Below, one piece after another: positions 1 through 14,400 of a DNA stretch of 64,000 bases. Source of the DNA: Capitella teleta. Its lineage: Eukaryota; Annelida; Polychaeta; Capitellidae. Below the pieces are notes generated by a model. That model was not told the origin of the DNA, did no database searches, and saw nothing but the letters and a program-made list of their open reading frames with translations. The DNA lies in NCBI GenBank assembly GCA_000328365.1, contig KB300908.1:201928-265927 (forward strand), read 5' to 3'. Positions within the stretch are counted from its first letter, which is position 1; each line of letters opens with the position of its first letter. The translations under genes were made by a program, and so were the position numbers.

Positions 1-788
1 CTTGGTCACGTGATGACAACATAAATGTTATCACCAAGAGAAAAATAAGATTGCGAAGATGCTTATATCATACACTTTCGACTTGAAAATTTGAGCATAT
101 ATATCACACAATTAAAACAAAGACCCTACGAATGTAAATCTAGCCGTCATACCTAACGAATTATTTAATGTCCATCAATTTCCCCAGCGACGCCACGACG
201 GAGTTTTCTTTTGTCTGCATAAATTATCAATGACGTTATGGACGCTATTTTAGCTTTTGCTGACGACGCTCTGCTTATTTCTCCACTGCTTCAGCAATTT
301 ACAAAAAAGTAGAGCAGTTTGTATCATATGGAAGGCAAAATACCGAATTATGCAAAGCAATAAAATACTGCAGCGATGTTTTGTTTATATTAACAAGTAG
401 ACACACGGAATTTATGTTAATGAGTTATGATAATCAGCCAACCGTCACATGACCGCCGGAAGTAAACAAGAAATTTACTTCGATATCATCAGGTGCTACT
501 GAATCATATCTAAAAATTCTCAAATCTGCCGTGTGACATTTGTTTCTTGGGCTAAAGTGGCGATAATAACGTTGGAGAATTGTCCATAAGTCTCAACGAT
601 TGACAGTCGTTTTGCAAGAAGCAATTCAGAAGGACAACTCCCATACTGTGAGTGCGATTGAGGTGAGCGATAATATATACTTTTCTTGATTTGTCTGTAA
701 CTGTAACTGAGGCTTCAAAGTCTATCACCTAATGAAATATAATTTTCACCATAATATGATTTAAACATCACATTTTTCATATCTTCAG
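1..788 (+). promoter_or_regulatory. IST1 upstream region, non-coding first exon and 5' UTR intron
   Basis: No coding sequence is visible here. A non-coding first exon appears to end at 662 (AG before GTGAGC) and a 5' UTR intron runs 663-788, ending TTCAG just before the exon that carries the IST1 start codon. Upstream motifs seen by eye are a CLEAR-like E-box GTCACGTGAT at 5-14, a related GTCACATGAC at 444-453 and an ETS-type CCGGAAGT at 456-463. The transcription start is inferred to lie between about 470 and 660 and has not been shown. Confidence 0.5.
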
Positions 789-805
789 GTTTCCTCATAT
801 CAACC

Positions 806-2389
806 ATGTTTAGTGGGAAGAGTTGCAACTACTTGAAGTTGCGTACAAATCTACGACTGGCTATCAATCGACTGAAGTTATTGGAGAAGAAGAAGAGTAA
901 GTTATAACTCATAATAACTGTAATTCATCATCATGTTCTAATCAATTTCAGCTGAGCTTGCGCTGAAAGCTCGTAAGGAGATTGCTGATTATATAAGCAA
1001 CGGGAAAGATGACCGTGCAAGAATCAGGGTATGTCTTCACAAATTGTATCGTGTATTTTTATACATTTAAATTGTTTTCAATAGGTGGAGCACATTGTAC
1101 GGGAGGACTACATGGTGGAAGCAATGGAAATAATAGAAATGTTTTGTGATCTTCTTTTAGCACGATTTGGTCTTGTTGAAAAAATGAAGTAATTATATTA
1201 ACATTTTCACTTGTTTTTCTATTATATTCTTTGATATTTCTAGAGAAATGGATCCTGGCTTAGAAGAGGCGATTGCAACGATTCTGTGGTCTGCTCCATA
1301 TTTGTCGGCTGATATCCTTGAAATGAAAGAGGTTTGAGATCAATTCATCTGAAGATCGATTGTAATTTTTGTGAATTTATTTTTGTAGATTCAAAAACAG
1401 CTTACTAATAAATACAGCAAAGAATATGTCGAAATGTGTCACAGAAACGGATTTGAAAATGTCAACGAACAGGTCATGCACAAGATGTCCATAGCAGCTC
1501 CACCGAAAATCCTCATTGAAAATTACATGGTGGAAATTGCCAAAACTTACAAAGTGCCCTTTGAACCTGATCTTGCTCTCCTCAATGTGGGTCTTTTTCA
1601 GAACAGAATTTAGAATCTAACTTTGAATAAATTATTTCCGCAGGATGAGCCAGCAGCTGAAGCGGAAGATTTAATCAAACTTGACTCAGCAAGTGGAAGC
1701 ATTGGCTTTGAATCCTACGATAACGAAATGAACGAACGAAAAAAACCTCCGACTCCTCCTGGACCAGGAGGCTCTGACTTCCCTGGTTTTGGAGGAGGAA
1801 GAGGGGGAGGAGGTGGTGGAGGAGGTGGACTTCCGGTGCTCCCTCCGTCTGCTCCTCAAAATCCTCCTTTGGTTCCGCACAATCCTCAAATGCCTCCAGG
1901 ATCGGTTCAAGTGATGCCTCCTCTGCAGGACTACAACACGGTTCCTCCTTATGAACCTCCTCCTGGAATGCTTCCTCCTCCTGTTCCTGCAATGCCGCCA
2001 AATGCTGGCATTGCGCCAAGTCCTCACTGGCCTTCAGAACAGGTATGTACTGTCTGAAGGGTAATTACTATGATAATTTATTCATTTGACAGCCGCTGCC
2101 TAATTATGATGAGTTAGTGCCTCCCCCAAGTGAGTTCATCAATTGCTTTATCATCCAAATCACAAACGTTTCTTAACCACCAGGTCAACCATCACTACCG
2201 GGAGCAAGTCCTTCTGACGCTAGTCCGGGATTTGGCGACGACCCCACTGAGTCAATCATGAATCTTCCGGAGGTACCAGGATTCCCCGCTGTCCCTTCTA
2301 ATCCTCCAGGAGGTGCCTCCGTTGGGAGTGAGGACATTGACTTTGATGACCTCACGCGGAGATTTCAAGACCTCAAGAAACGCAAATAA
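806..2389 (+). CDS. IST1: IST1 homologue, ESCRT-III associated factor
   Basis: IST1 binds CHMP1/ESCRT-III and MIT-domain proteins (VPS4, spastin, LIP5) and works in multivesicular body sorting, cytokinetic abscission and endosomal tubule scission. Exons are 806-896, 952-1028, 1085-1188, 1244-1331, 1389-1586, 1644-2042, 2093-2129 and 2184-2389, in phase throughout, giving 399 aa (human about 364). The N-terminal about 190 residues form the helical IST1 domain, opening MFSGKSCNYLKLRTNLRLAI, with the typical AAPPKILIENYM stretch. A Pro/Gly-rich linker in the 1644-2042 exon includes a run of glycines. The C-terminus DDLTRRFQDLKKRK is a MIT-interacting motif (LxxRxxxLKKR type), so the VPS4-binding end is intact. 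Introns are 50-60 nt. An AATAAA overlaps the stop codon (2385-2390) and another lies at 2622-2627. The gene is convergent with GAS8. Confidence 0.96.
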
Positions 2390-3878
2390 ACTCTCTAAAT
2401 CATCTTTTTACTTGCTTTTGATGCTTAGCTCTCGATGAAGCTACTCCCTGACTTGTCATGGGTCTGCACATTGATTATCACAATTCAATTTCATAAAATA
2501 TGTTTTAGTGCAAATCAATTATTTTGGCCATATTGTGCACATATTATTATTATGCATTTACAAATGATTAATGTTTGTTATTATTACGCAGACGTGAGCT
2601 GTTATTAAAATGTTGTTTATGAATAAAACCAACAAATGCCGCTTTTTTTTTCTCCTCATATGTCAAGAGTTGTTTTTTTTGCTTATTCGAGTGCGCAAAC
2701 ATCTTAACCATGGAATCTAAAGGGATGGAATGGTCTTGTGAAAAGTGAAAGTGAAAGTGGCCTTGATTTCGAATGAAAAAGTGAAAGTGCAGCGAGGGGA
2801 GAGAAGCCTTTGTGAGACGTAAACATTGATGTTGGGGCTTAATGATCTGATTCTTCAACAGTGGAGGAGGTTAAGTATATATAATGTTATACGTAAACCA
2901 AATAGCCTGTCCAAGAGGAGTTACCATTCTATCGGTCCAATTTGAGCTCCAACAAAATAACACTTATCGATCCTCCTTACCATTTTAAAGGGATGGGGAA
3001 CTGAATTTTAAGTGATGTTCTATTGACTCATAGCACCAATTGATAGCATTCCGTGCCAAAAACACCATGCCTGGATGCAAGCGTAAGGAAATAATGCATT
3101 TCGAATATCGGGGTTAGCATTGCGCCTATGGAAGAATGGCTTCCATTGCAAAGTATAGGAGGCAAACGTCAGCTGAGGGCTTGCCGTGATTGGTCCCGTG
3201 AAGCTATCGATTTCAGCCAATCAGAGCAGAGCATCTTTGCCATAAAAGGACATCTTTGCTGTTTACGAAACGAAAGCGTCAGTATTGCGCATGCGTGGTG
3301 CACTCTGGCTGACCTTTTTACTGTTTCAGGATGAGAAACCATGGGAGGTGTCCTAGAAAATCGCTTGTTAAAATAAGAAAAATAGCGAAAAAAAAATTTT
3401 TTTTTGCGCCTGACTGGTGGCAAAATGATTATTCCAACTATTTCCGAAAATGAAATAAAAAATATCCAGGAGTTTAGTCGCAGGACACACTGATATGACG
3501 AGACCCATTGTAAAAGATAGGGAACTCGGTGTTTCATCACAGCTCATGACGTCACGCCTAATTAGCAATATATCTCCCGCGAAATCGTTAGGGATGATAT
3601 TCCTTGTGTGGGCCAGGCATAGGAATCATTTTTGGTGCATCAAATAACGACTCAAAGTCCATTTTTAACCAGTTCTCCCTCCCTTTAAATTCCTTTTTGG
3701 ATATAAAAATAAGCAAACCACACATAACCACTGATGCGTTTATTGATTCATGTCATTAACAGCAACTCAAAAAAAAAAAAAATTGCAAGGAATTTTAAGA
3801 TAGAAAAAAAAAATATGGACGGAAATAGAGAACCACATCAAATCGACTGGGATATTTGGAAATGGAAATCCTGGAATT
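2390..3878. other. IST1/GAS8 convergent intergenic region
   Basis: This stretch holds the 3' UTRs of two convergent genes. No exon is recognised. About 3120-3330 looks more like a promoter than a 3' flank, with an inverted pair of CCAAT boxes (ATTGG at 3188-3192, CCAATCAG at 3217-3224) and an NRF-1-like GCGCATGCG near 3290. An A9T9 near-palindrome lies around 3386-3408. Confidence 0.5.
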
Positions 3879-5732
3879 CTACGAAGGGGCGGAAACGAGT
3901 CCCGCCGGCCCTGTGCCCAGACTTTGACCTCCCACAGTGCTCTCCAGGGGTTTGAATCCAAGCTCCTCAGTTGGGACGCCAAACTGTGTCAACTTCGCTT
4001 CGTATGTTCGGAGTAAATCATTGTGAGCCTGTGAATATATATAAATAAATTAATAACTCTGCCAAGCTTTCAATAATAGATATTTCCCCTCACCTTACAA
4101 ACTCTTGCAAGTTCATATTGCAGATCTTTAATAGCACTATTCTTAGAATCAAGCACATCCTAGAAAATAAAAGGGAGAGATGTAATTATTATATAAAATT
4201 TTTCTCACCTCAAGTTTTCTGGTCACAACTGTGAGAGCGGTTGGGTCGAGATTAGAGGCGGAGAGAACTTCGTTCAACTGAGCCTCTTTCTTCTCTAGCG
4301 TGTCAGCCAAAGCAGACAACTTCTTCTCGAGCAGAAGATTCTTGAAGTTAGATTTCTGTTGCACTTCTTGAATTGCTTTGATGAATCTGGTGTACAATTC
4401 ATCTCTCTCTGCCTGGATCTATAAGCGAAAAAAAAATCAAGTATGAAATATAAAAATGAACCGAGGGAGCATACCTTTTCAAAACGCTGTTCTAAAACTT
4501 CATGCTCCCAGCCGAGCGCTTTGTATTCTTGATCCATGACGCGCAGTCTGGCTTTGGCACTCTGAAACAAAAAGTAATTCAGTTATCAGAATAAACGACT
4601 GATTCAGCAACTCACAGCTAGAGATTGTTTATCCTTATCATAGTTTGCGAGTTGTCGCCTCAGTTCATCAACCTCATCGCGTGCGCGTTGCAGCGGTTCA
4701 ACGAGGCGTTTGTTCTCGGCCATGATCTCAGCCATCTGCTTCTCAAGACGTTCCTCTTTCTTCTTCATCTCCTCAACTTGTTCTTTGAGAGTGTTGATGA
4801 GAGCGAGATTGTTGAGGGTGATGTCATTGTAGTAGTTCTTGATGTCGCTGAACGCCTTTTCATGATTCTTCATTAGAGTGTTGATTTGACCGTTCTTGCG
4901 TTCTTCAATCTCGTGGATCTCGGTTTTACGTCTCAGATCCATCTCATCTCTCAACGTTCTCATCTTCTTCTCATATTTCTGTTCAATTTCCTTTGCTTGT
5001 CGCTCAAAATCAACTCTTAAGTTGGAGATCTCTTCATCATTGGACTAAAAAGAAAAAAAACTTTTATGCTAATATCACCAAAGAATCCTGATCTCTCACC
5101 TTTTTGAGGTTCTTAATGACGTCCTCATGCGACAGCTCTTGTTCTTTGAGACCCACTTTGAGTCCGCGTTTATCTTTCCGCAAATCGAGTTCATTTGAGC
5201 GGTGATCGTCTTGTGCCAACTTCAGAGCCACCGTACTCTCAGCCTTCAATTCTGAGATGTTATTCTGGTGCTCGTACAACAAATGCTTCACTTTCTGCTT
5301 GTAAACCTAAGAGGAGAAAAAAGATTATTCCGTTAATGATTTGAGTAAATTATCATTAAACCTTACTTTGATTTCGATTTGATGTCTCTCCTCCGCGTCC
5401 TCCATTTCCCGATCTTTGTTTCGTAGCTCAGCTTTTTTCTCATCCAACTGGCGCTTTGTGATTTCCCAAAACGTGTTCACTTTGTCTCGCTCCAATTGGA
5501 AATAGTTTCGCTCCTCTCGTTCCCTGTCAAGCTCCTCCCGCAAACGAACAATGTGTTCCTCCAGCTGCAATTTGGAATTGAGTCAAATTGATGCTCAAAC
5601 ATGGAGCAGCAGCGAAACCTGTTCTTTGGACATTTCTTCCGTTGAAACGCCATCGATGACGGTTGGGGTCTTGGCCTTTGCGGACTTCTTCTTCCCCTTC
5701 TTTCCTTTCTTCCCCGCCTTCGCTTTGGGTGG
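3879..5732 (-). CDS. GAS8: GAS8 / DRC4, dynein regulatory complex subunit 4 (start exon unresolved)
   Basis: DRC4 is a coiled-coil core subunit of the nexin-dynein regulatory complex that links outer doublets in motile cilia and flagella and controls dynein-driven bending. Exons in transcription order are 5732-5619, 5564-5367, 5306-5100, 5044-4616, 4561-4475, 4418-4209, 4159-4094 and 4028-3879, all in phase, giving 486 residues (human about 478). The Lys-rich N-terminus [17 protein letters not shown] matches the family and is followed by [19 protein letters not shown]. Long coiled coils follow, and the C-terminus [15 protein letters not shown] is diagnostic. Only one to three residues with the initiator Met are missing. 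A possible first exon is ATGGCGTTT on the minus strand (7901-7893), phase 0, with a weak GTTTAC donor and a CRE (TGACGTCA, 7910-7917) beyond it. That start is tentative, and the gene body is secure. Confidence 0.95.
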
Positions 5733-5953
5733 CTGTGAAAAATGTGATGAAATTATTCATCATTGCATCAACGCTGCATCGATGAGTGAATGGATTGGGG
5801 CCGTTGTTTTGCTGACTGTGAGTGAACTTATTATCTTATAATAATAATTAAGATAATTATGTTATCACTGTCTATTTATGACAATTATTTGTGGTAGGCC
5901 TAATCAATATCAAGATCAATAATCAAAAATTCAAAATTATTATATTCATCCAG

Positions 5954-6994
<1,041 letters not shown>

Positions 6995-7490
6995 TAATAA
7001 TAATAATAAATGACGAGTGCCGTCAAAACTGAATCTTTCTGGCAATAATTATGCAATCAAGCAGGTGAACACACATGCAGATGGTAAGTAGGCCTATTAC
7101 TAGTATTAGAGGTTTGCAATTGAGAGAAAATATTAATCTTAAACCAGCTCCATATATATATATTATTATTATTATCATTATTATAAAAAAAAAAAGGATG
7201 TGGAAGCAATGATCAGCAATCATTACGTTCTTATTATCATTAGGTGACAGGCTTGGAAACCGGTAAATTGTATTTTTTATAGTTATAGACTAATAGAGAC
7301 ATGTGCTAGCCTTCTATGTTGGTTTCAAGCAAGATTAAGCTACATTGTAACATAATATTAAACAAGACTTTAGTCATACGGACAACCAGTGTGTATTCAT
7401 CGTTTTTCGGGTGTGAGAGATCAGCAGTCATTGAGTCGTTTGAGGCAAAACATTTGTTTGGGGTGTTTACTACTACTGTTTAGTGAGACC

Positions 7491-7611
7491 CTCACATCAT
7501 CATGATCATGAGATCATCATCATGATCATGAGATCATCATCATGATCATGAGATCATCATCATGATCATGAGATCATCATCATCATCATGAGATCATCAT
7601 CATCATCATGG
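7491..7611. repeat. 20-bp minisatellite
   Basis: About six tandem copies of a 20-bp unit CATGATCATGAGATCATCAT. Each unit contains the self-complementary core ATGATCAT, so single strands can fold. The last two copies drift toward plain ATC repeats. Confidence 0.9.
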
Positions 7612-9144
7612 TATAATTTACATGATGATTAGCACAGATTCTCGGGCGAGGTCTGTATACCTCGCCCGACGGTAAACCGCTTCTTTTTGCGTATACTGGC
7701 AGGAAGGCTCCACACTCAGCCGATTGCATAATAAATATATACATATTATCGGACAAATCCTTGTGTTTAAGCCCTCCAGACGTTAGATGGTATATTTATG
7801 CTCCAAGAAAAAACAATATGAGCCAGTACCATCATGTCGAACTTACATTAATAAAAACCCACAACAAAATATCACTTCGTGAAGAAGTAAACAAACGCCA
7901 TTTTGCGAGTGACGTCACTCAGCGTATGCGCACTGCATTGTAAACAAGCGCACATGCTTCACTTTCCCGCTCAAACTTCTCTCATGACTTTCGAATGAAA
8001 ATGAATAAAATTGTTCATATACTGATTGGTGATGCACAAAATATTGCGTATTAATAATGAATACGTATTCCTTTGTAAAGACTCGGTATAAATCACGTGC
8101 GCAACTGCAAGGGAAGATAGGCCGCATGTTGAACTGCTTAGCGCGGGAAAATTGTATGCGCATGCGTGTATGTTTACTTCCCACTACGCAGGCGCAGTGC
8201 TCTGGTTTATTTATAACACGTTGTAACGAAGATGTTACTTTTGTGTAATTCTCCTTGGGATTTAGAGGTTGAGAGGTTAAAATGCAAGAGATGTTTTCGC
8301 TGTGGCTACTTCCAGATCTGCCGCGATGCACGGGAGGAGGCTTGGTTTCATACCGAAAATTCAAATTGAGGCGATTAATCGCCGGCGCTAATGGCTGATC
8401 GTCCATTAGCCCTTGACAGCTGACGCCGGACACGATACAGGCGACCAGCCACTGACAACGTGGAGAGCAGGTCATGTGACACAACAATCGGAAAGCGGAG
8501 AGAAACCTGTAATGTCACTTTCTTTCGTTGCGGATCCAGTTTAAGTAGGTTTATGGTACTGGTTTCAAACAAAATTTAGTACCAGCGTCTACCTGGTATG
8601 GCTCTGCAAACCCTGGTGCCTTCATATATATAATTACAAGTGTGGAATTCTAGAAATCGTGGTTCGCGAACTGGAGTTTAATGCGTTTACCGTACATCGA
8701 GACCCATTGGGCTCGCTGTAGTATGTCAGCTACATGATCATAGTACATGATGATGATGATGATGATGGAATAGTTTCATTTCATGCAACTCCATATAACC
8801 ATAATTAGATAATATGTGGAGATAATATGATCCTCATAGCAATTATACTGCAATAGACTATAGCCTAATAGGAGTCTTGGAACGATATTAATCCTTTAAT
8901 CATGACCATGATGATAATCATCATCATTTATCATGATAATCATTATCATCATGTCTAATGTCACAACTTCTGAACTTGAGATTTGAACAACAAAATGTGC
9001 AATAAATAACAAAAGATAGTTACTAACTATCGAAAAGTCTATCTGACTAATAATCAGCAACTAATACACACCATGATGTGTTGTTATTTGCTGCTGTTGA
9101 CGAGAAAATAATTATTTCCTGCCTCAAAGCGAGTAGCTGAGATT

Positions 9145-9736
9145 GTTGCTATGACAAGAATAGTTCGCTCACAAATTCCAGGCGGCGCCACTGGAAAAGT
9201 GACGTCATCGCTTCATGTGGTCTTTCACGATTTCACGTTTCCCGCTGAATCATAACGCACTCCTCTTTTGGAACTTCCCATTTCATGTAATTTCAGTTAC
9301 CCGTAGTAGTTTACTATATNNNNNNNNNNNNNNNNNNNNNNNNNNNNNNNNNNNNNNNNNNNNNNNNNNTATTTATTTTAATTTTTCTAATAATTGTTCA
9401 TGTATTTTGAATAATATCGACTGCATAGTAATTGTTTAATGCATCAAGATATTGTGCAATCCTGATATTGATGGTCTGAATTTTTGGGTTTTCCCCTAAT
9501 TTACATCAACTTCACAGGACGTACTACACCGTCATACAGACGAACTGTATTAAGTATTTTCGTTGCTATGACAAGAATAGTTCGCTCACAAATTCCAGGC
9601 GGCGCCACTGGAAAAGTGACGTCATCGCTTCATGTGGTCTTTCACGATTTCACGTTTCCCGCTGAATCATAACGCACTCCTCTTTTGGAACTTCCTATTT
9701 CAGGTAATTTCAGTTACCCGTAGTGGTTTACTATAT
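9145..9736. repeat. 175-bp direct repeat flanking an assembly gap
   Basis: Positions 9145-9319 and 9562-9736 are the same 175 bp with three mismatches that I can count. The first copy stops exactly at the 50-N gap. Each copy contains GTGACGTCATCGC and the 12-mer TCATAACGCACT. Either a real local duplication or redundant contig ends could explain it. Confidence 0.9.
9320..9369. other. Assembly gap (50 N)
   Basis: A run of 50 undetermined bases, probably a nominal gap length. It directly abuts the first copy of the 175-bp repeat. Confidence 1.
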
Positions 9737-10010
9737 CATTAATGTATTAACATTGTATTACATGTATTAATATCTTTTAATATCTCTATACAAGTTATGC
9801 TTCTTAATAATTCACTTGTGATTCAAAGAGAAACAGATCGCCAGGGCACCTAAGATCATGATGATGCTTCCTGAATGTTATTCCATGTAGCTCTAAGAAT
9901 ATAATACTCTAAAATAAGTTTGATTGAGATGGGGTAACAAAATCAATTAGATATCACATAATTAAATTTATAAGTTTTTCTATTCTCCATTCTTAACTGA
10001 TTTTCACTAC

Positions 10011-10183
<173 letters not shown>

Positions 10184-11485
10184 CTTATTCCTTCAGTGGG
10201 AAACCGCAGAAACTGTGTTACTTTATTTCATTGTAAGCACATGCCATCAAGCGGGATATGTGGATTTTTCTTTTGTCTCACATTTCACAGCAGTTGATAA
10301 GAAAATGAAATATTTAAAAAAAAGGAGAAAAAGAGTAGATATGCATGAATATTTTTTATTTCATTTTTTTTTTTTTTTTTGCACCAGTAATAGGGTCGTT
10401 GAACCAGATTGGAATTACATAACTTCAATAGAATTACATAACATCTCATATAATATATATATATATAAGAGAGAAAAAAAAAAGAAAGAAAAAAAAGTCA
10501 CTCTTTTTCATTTTAAAATATTTCATCAAATTTCTTTGCACAACACTTTTTATCTTGAGTTTTTTTTTCCTTCTTCAAACTTTTCACTTTTTCTCAATCT
10601 TTCAATTCAACATTCAACTAAAGGCACAAAAATAAGCTTTGCTCTATTTCAACATTGTCTTGATATTTCAATAAGCAATCATTGCCACAGCAACCCAAAG
10701 CCCTTTACGTTGCCATGGTGATACATATTATATACAATATGGAAGCATACATTAATTTGGTTGAAAAAATAGAAAAAAAGATAATAAGGAAACAGACATA
10801 AGCAGGGTAAGCCTTCGAAGGTTGAAACAAATCCACTAATTAAGAAATTAATCAGTGATAATTAACACTGTTTCATTCAAGAAAGTATTAATCATGGTTA
10901 ACGTGACATAATCTTGGGTTTACTTTCAAAGAGGTTGTTTTTCAAAGTATAATTTATTTACAATTATCAAACCAAAGTTCTCCAGATATAATCAAGCCCT
11001 CGTTAAACAAAATGACTAGCAAAAACAAAAAAAAAAGATTATTTTGATTGAAAGTAGAGTGAAAGATTTCAGCAGTATTTAAGATCAGAGAAATAAGAAT
11101 TCAGAAAAAGAATCTTAATTTTTATCTTATTCAACTTGAGACCAAAGATGAGACCCTCCGAATAGATATAAAGCTACAAGGCGGAATGCTTGTAGAATTC
11201 ACACAAAAATATGAGCAAAGATGAAAACAAAAAAAAATTAATTTACAAAATTATGTAATATTTTGATAAAACTTTTACTTACTTTTCAAGCCCAAAGCCA
11301 AAAAGATAGAAATAAAAAACCAGAAGAAAGAATGTTTTATAACATTTTTTTCTTTTAATTAGCAGGATTAAATGACCGAACTATAAATAGATCAAATGTG
11401 TGCGGATTTCTAAATCGCCATGGCAACATATTCTGTAGCGATTTTTTGGGTTATAGATAAGAGATAAGAAAGGGGGAGAGGGATA

Positions 11486-14400
11486 TTAGGCTGACGATGA
11501 GTTGTTGTGTGGACTTTGATTCTTTAGGGTCACAGTCGGTTTCTTCGATCTGGTCATTCGGTCAAGTTCTGCAGCCGCGTCTCGATTTACTGCGGAGCGA
11601 TCTGGAAATATATTTAAAAAAAATTATTATTCTAATTAAAAAACAAAAGAAAAAAACGAAAAAAAAAATATAAAAAAATTGCCTGAATTTTTTTAAATAG
11701 AAAACAAATCTGAAAGAGAATAAATTTGTTAAGGGGGGAAAAATTTAACAATGAAAATAATGAATAAAAGAGTTATATAAAATAATAAATTCAATTCAAT
11801 TCAATTAATCAACAAATACCGGTATAAAATTACAAAATAATAATAATAATATATACAAATCAAACAAATTAAATAATAAAATACTATGCACAAAATGAAA
11901 TTCTCACTAAAGCTTCGAGCTTGAGGAATTCGTGGTGAAGGCACAGAGCGTTTTTTTAGGTGCAACGTGACCAGGAAGTGAACTGAATTCTGGGAATAAT
12001 TCAACCAACTTGATTAAATTTCTACTTTCTACAAAACCCCTGTACAATCAACCAATTAAATATTCCACCGCTACTCAAAATTGACCTCATTTTCCATGCT
12101 CCCTTGTTTTTCAATTCCTGCAAATCATTTCAATCTCATTTAACTCAGCTAATTGATAAGAAAATTAAAGGAATTCTCGAATTGGATGGTCGCATACAGA
12201 GCAAAATTCAACCACCAGACATGTATGCAGGCTTCTGTTTTCATGAAAAGCTGATTTGTCCACACAAAAAAACCCAAAAAAACAAAACAATAAACAACAA
12301 AGTCAAAGAATTGAGTAAAGCTTGAAATGGTAACTCTCAGTAATAGGCTTTAAAAGGCCTCACTCAAATTGAATTGAAAATCATCACATTTCTGTTAATG
12401 TGGGATTAATAAGACCAAGTGATTAGAATTTAAACAGCATGCGCAGGGGCAAATGAAGAGACCAAAGTAAAAATTGTTTGCTGGCTAAAAGAAAAAAAAA
12501 GAAAAAGAAAAAAAAAAAAAAAAAAAAAAAAAAGAAGCACCAGAAAACAAATTTATCCTTGATATCACGAAATATAATAGATGATGATTCCGTCTCGTCC
12601 CCTCCCCAAACCCTAACGGGTGTCATAATAGAATGCTTCCGAACCAATACCTGTGGGTTTCCCTGGCGTAGCAGGCGTTTCAGCCCCTGCTTTCTTGGTA
12701 AGTAGACTGTTGAAGAAATTTGCCAGGACGTTTTCATTGCCGGGAGCTCCACCCTGCTTGCCAGCCTCCATCTGAGGAATCGAAGTTGAGATGTGTGACA
12801 ATCAATGGAATAATTGACCAAGAGACCTTTTTTGGTGAAGGTCCAATGCCAGCGTTTGAAGGTGAACTAGTGACACGTGGAGATGTGTTGGACTTCTGTA
12901 CACTGGAGCCGCTTCTCATCGGCGATTCCTGTTCAGTAGAAAACAAAACATATTCACTCTTAGATTGCATTATCAACATCTGATGATAATCTGTTCCTTA
13001 GAAAATAGAACTAAAAAAATAAAAAAATAAAGAATAAATCTGTGGGGTACAAAACAAAATTTTTCTAATCTTCTTCAGTCCTGTTGCACAGAGAGTGAGT
13101 TTTTCTCGCGTACCCTATTTCCGCCAGGGGCAGCAGATGGCGTTGGCGTTTTGCTGAGTTGTGTCTGAAGTTTCATAAGGAAGAGTTGTTCGTCTTCGGC
13201 TGCTATCTCTGCGTCTCTCTGCATGGGTTTGCGACTCATGGGTCTGGCAATGACGTCCTCGTAGGGGTCGTTGGGTGACATGCCGCTCATGTTCTCATAC
13301 AAGATGCTTATCTTCTTCTCGTTATCCCAGCCAGTCGGGCTATTTTGATGAAAAAAAAATATATAATAATGAAAATTGAAGAGCAAAAAATCTTTGCAAT
13401 ATTTTTTCTTTTTGTCTTTTTAACAAAAGCGAGACTCACATGAAGACTGAGTCACGTTCCACGACTTGTGCATCGGCAGTGAACGGGAAGCCGTATATCC
13501 TGTGTGCAATGTATTTGTTTAAGAGGTCGCAGTTCCTGTCATCACGAACGGACGTGTAACATAGCGCAGCGCCATCTGCAGGAGAAAAGAGGAGGATGAG
13601 AGAACTAGGGAAGATGGCGTTGAATCGACGCACAGTTCAGACAGAACTTCCTAATATGTTGTTGAATAAAGTCGAAATGCTCTTCACGGTAATCATGCTC
13701 TTTCTCTAGTGATGAGATGGCATCAGTCTGGAAGAGTGACAACATAAAAACAAAAGTTTAATCAACTACTAAACCGCATGAGAGAGGAACATAACTTTTG
13801 TTTTCTGAAGACGCACTTACTTTAGTAAGAATTACAATGATAGGAATTCCCAGGTTGTGTGAGAGAGTACTCTCTGAGAGAGGCAAGAGGACTTTCTCAT
13901 CCTCTGTTTTATGCGGGGCGGGATGCAAGGGGTTGTCCTCGGTCCTCCGCGGTTTTGAGGACGCACTGTCCTCTGGTTTCGTGTAATCTTGAAAATGCCG
14001 GACAACTGCGAAATTAACAAATCAGTATTTTGAGGAAATGTTTGCTGATGTAACTAACGGCTTTCTTTATATTCGTTTAACTGATCTTTGGGTAACTTCA
14101 GCCGGTCGACATGCGTAGTGAGCACCTCCGCCCAGTTTTGAAGCGATTCCATGACGCTCCAAGGGTTATTCAACGACGCCACGAGTAGCACAAGCGTGTG
14201 CGCAAAATTATCTTCATTCAGCGCAAATTTGAGCAACCCACGATGGTGCAGGTCGCCATCCAACAACCAGGCACCCAGCCGCGTCTGATCTGTGGACAAA
14301 TTAAAAAGATCAATAAATAAAAAATGACTAAGTCAATGATTGAGCAAATGCAAATGTGAAAAAAAAAAAGCAAAAAAAAGCAGTTTATTGGTGGTAAAAA

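Noticed and set aside
7915-8487. 190-codon minus-strand ORF
   Set aside because: No domain or family wording, and it runs through a promoter-like CpG patch; not supported as a gene.
10215-10721. 168-codon plus-strand ORF
   Set aside because: Phe/Lys/Ile-rich product of A/T-rich DNA with homopolymers; typical spurious frame.
10709-10722. GTTGCCATGGTGAT as an RFX X-box
   Set aside because: The right half is poor and it lies in the 3' region of DYNC1LI with no nearby start.
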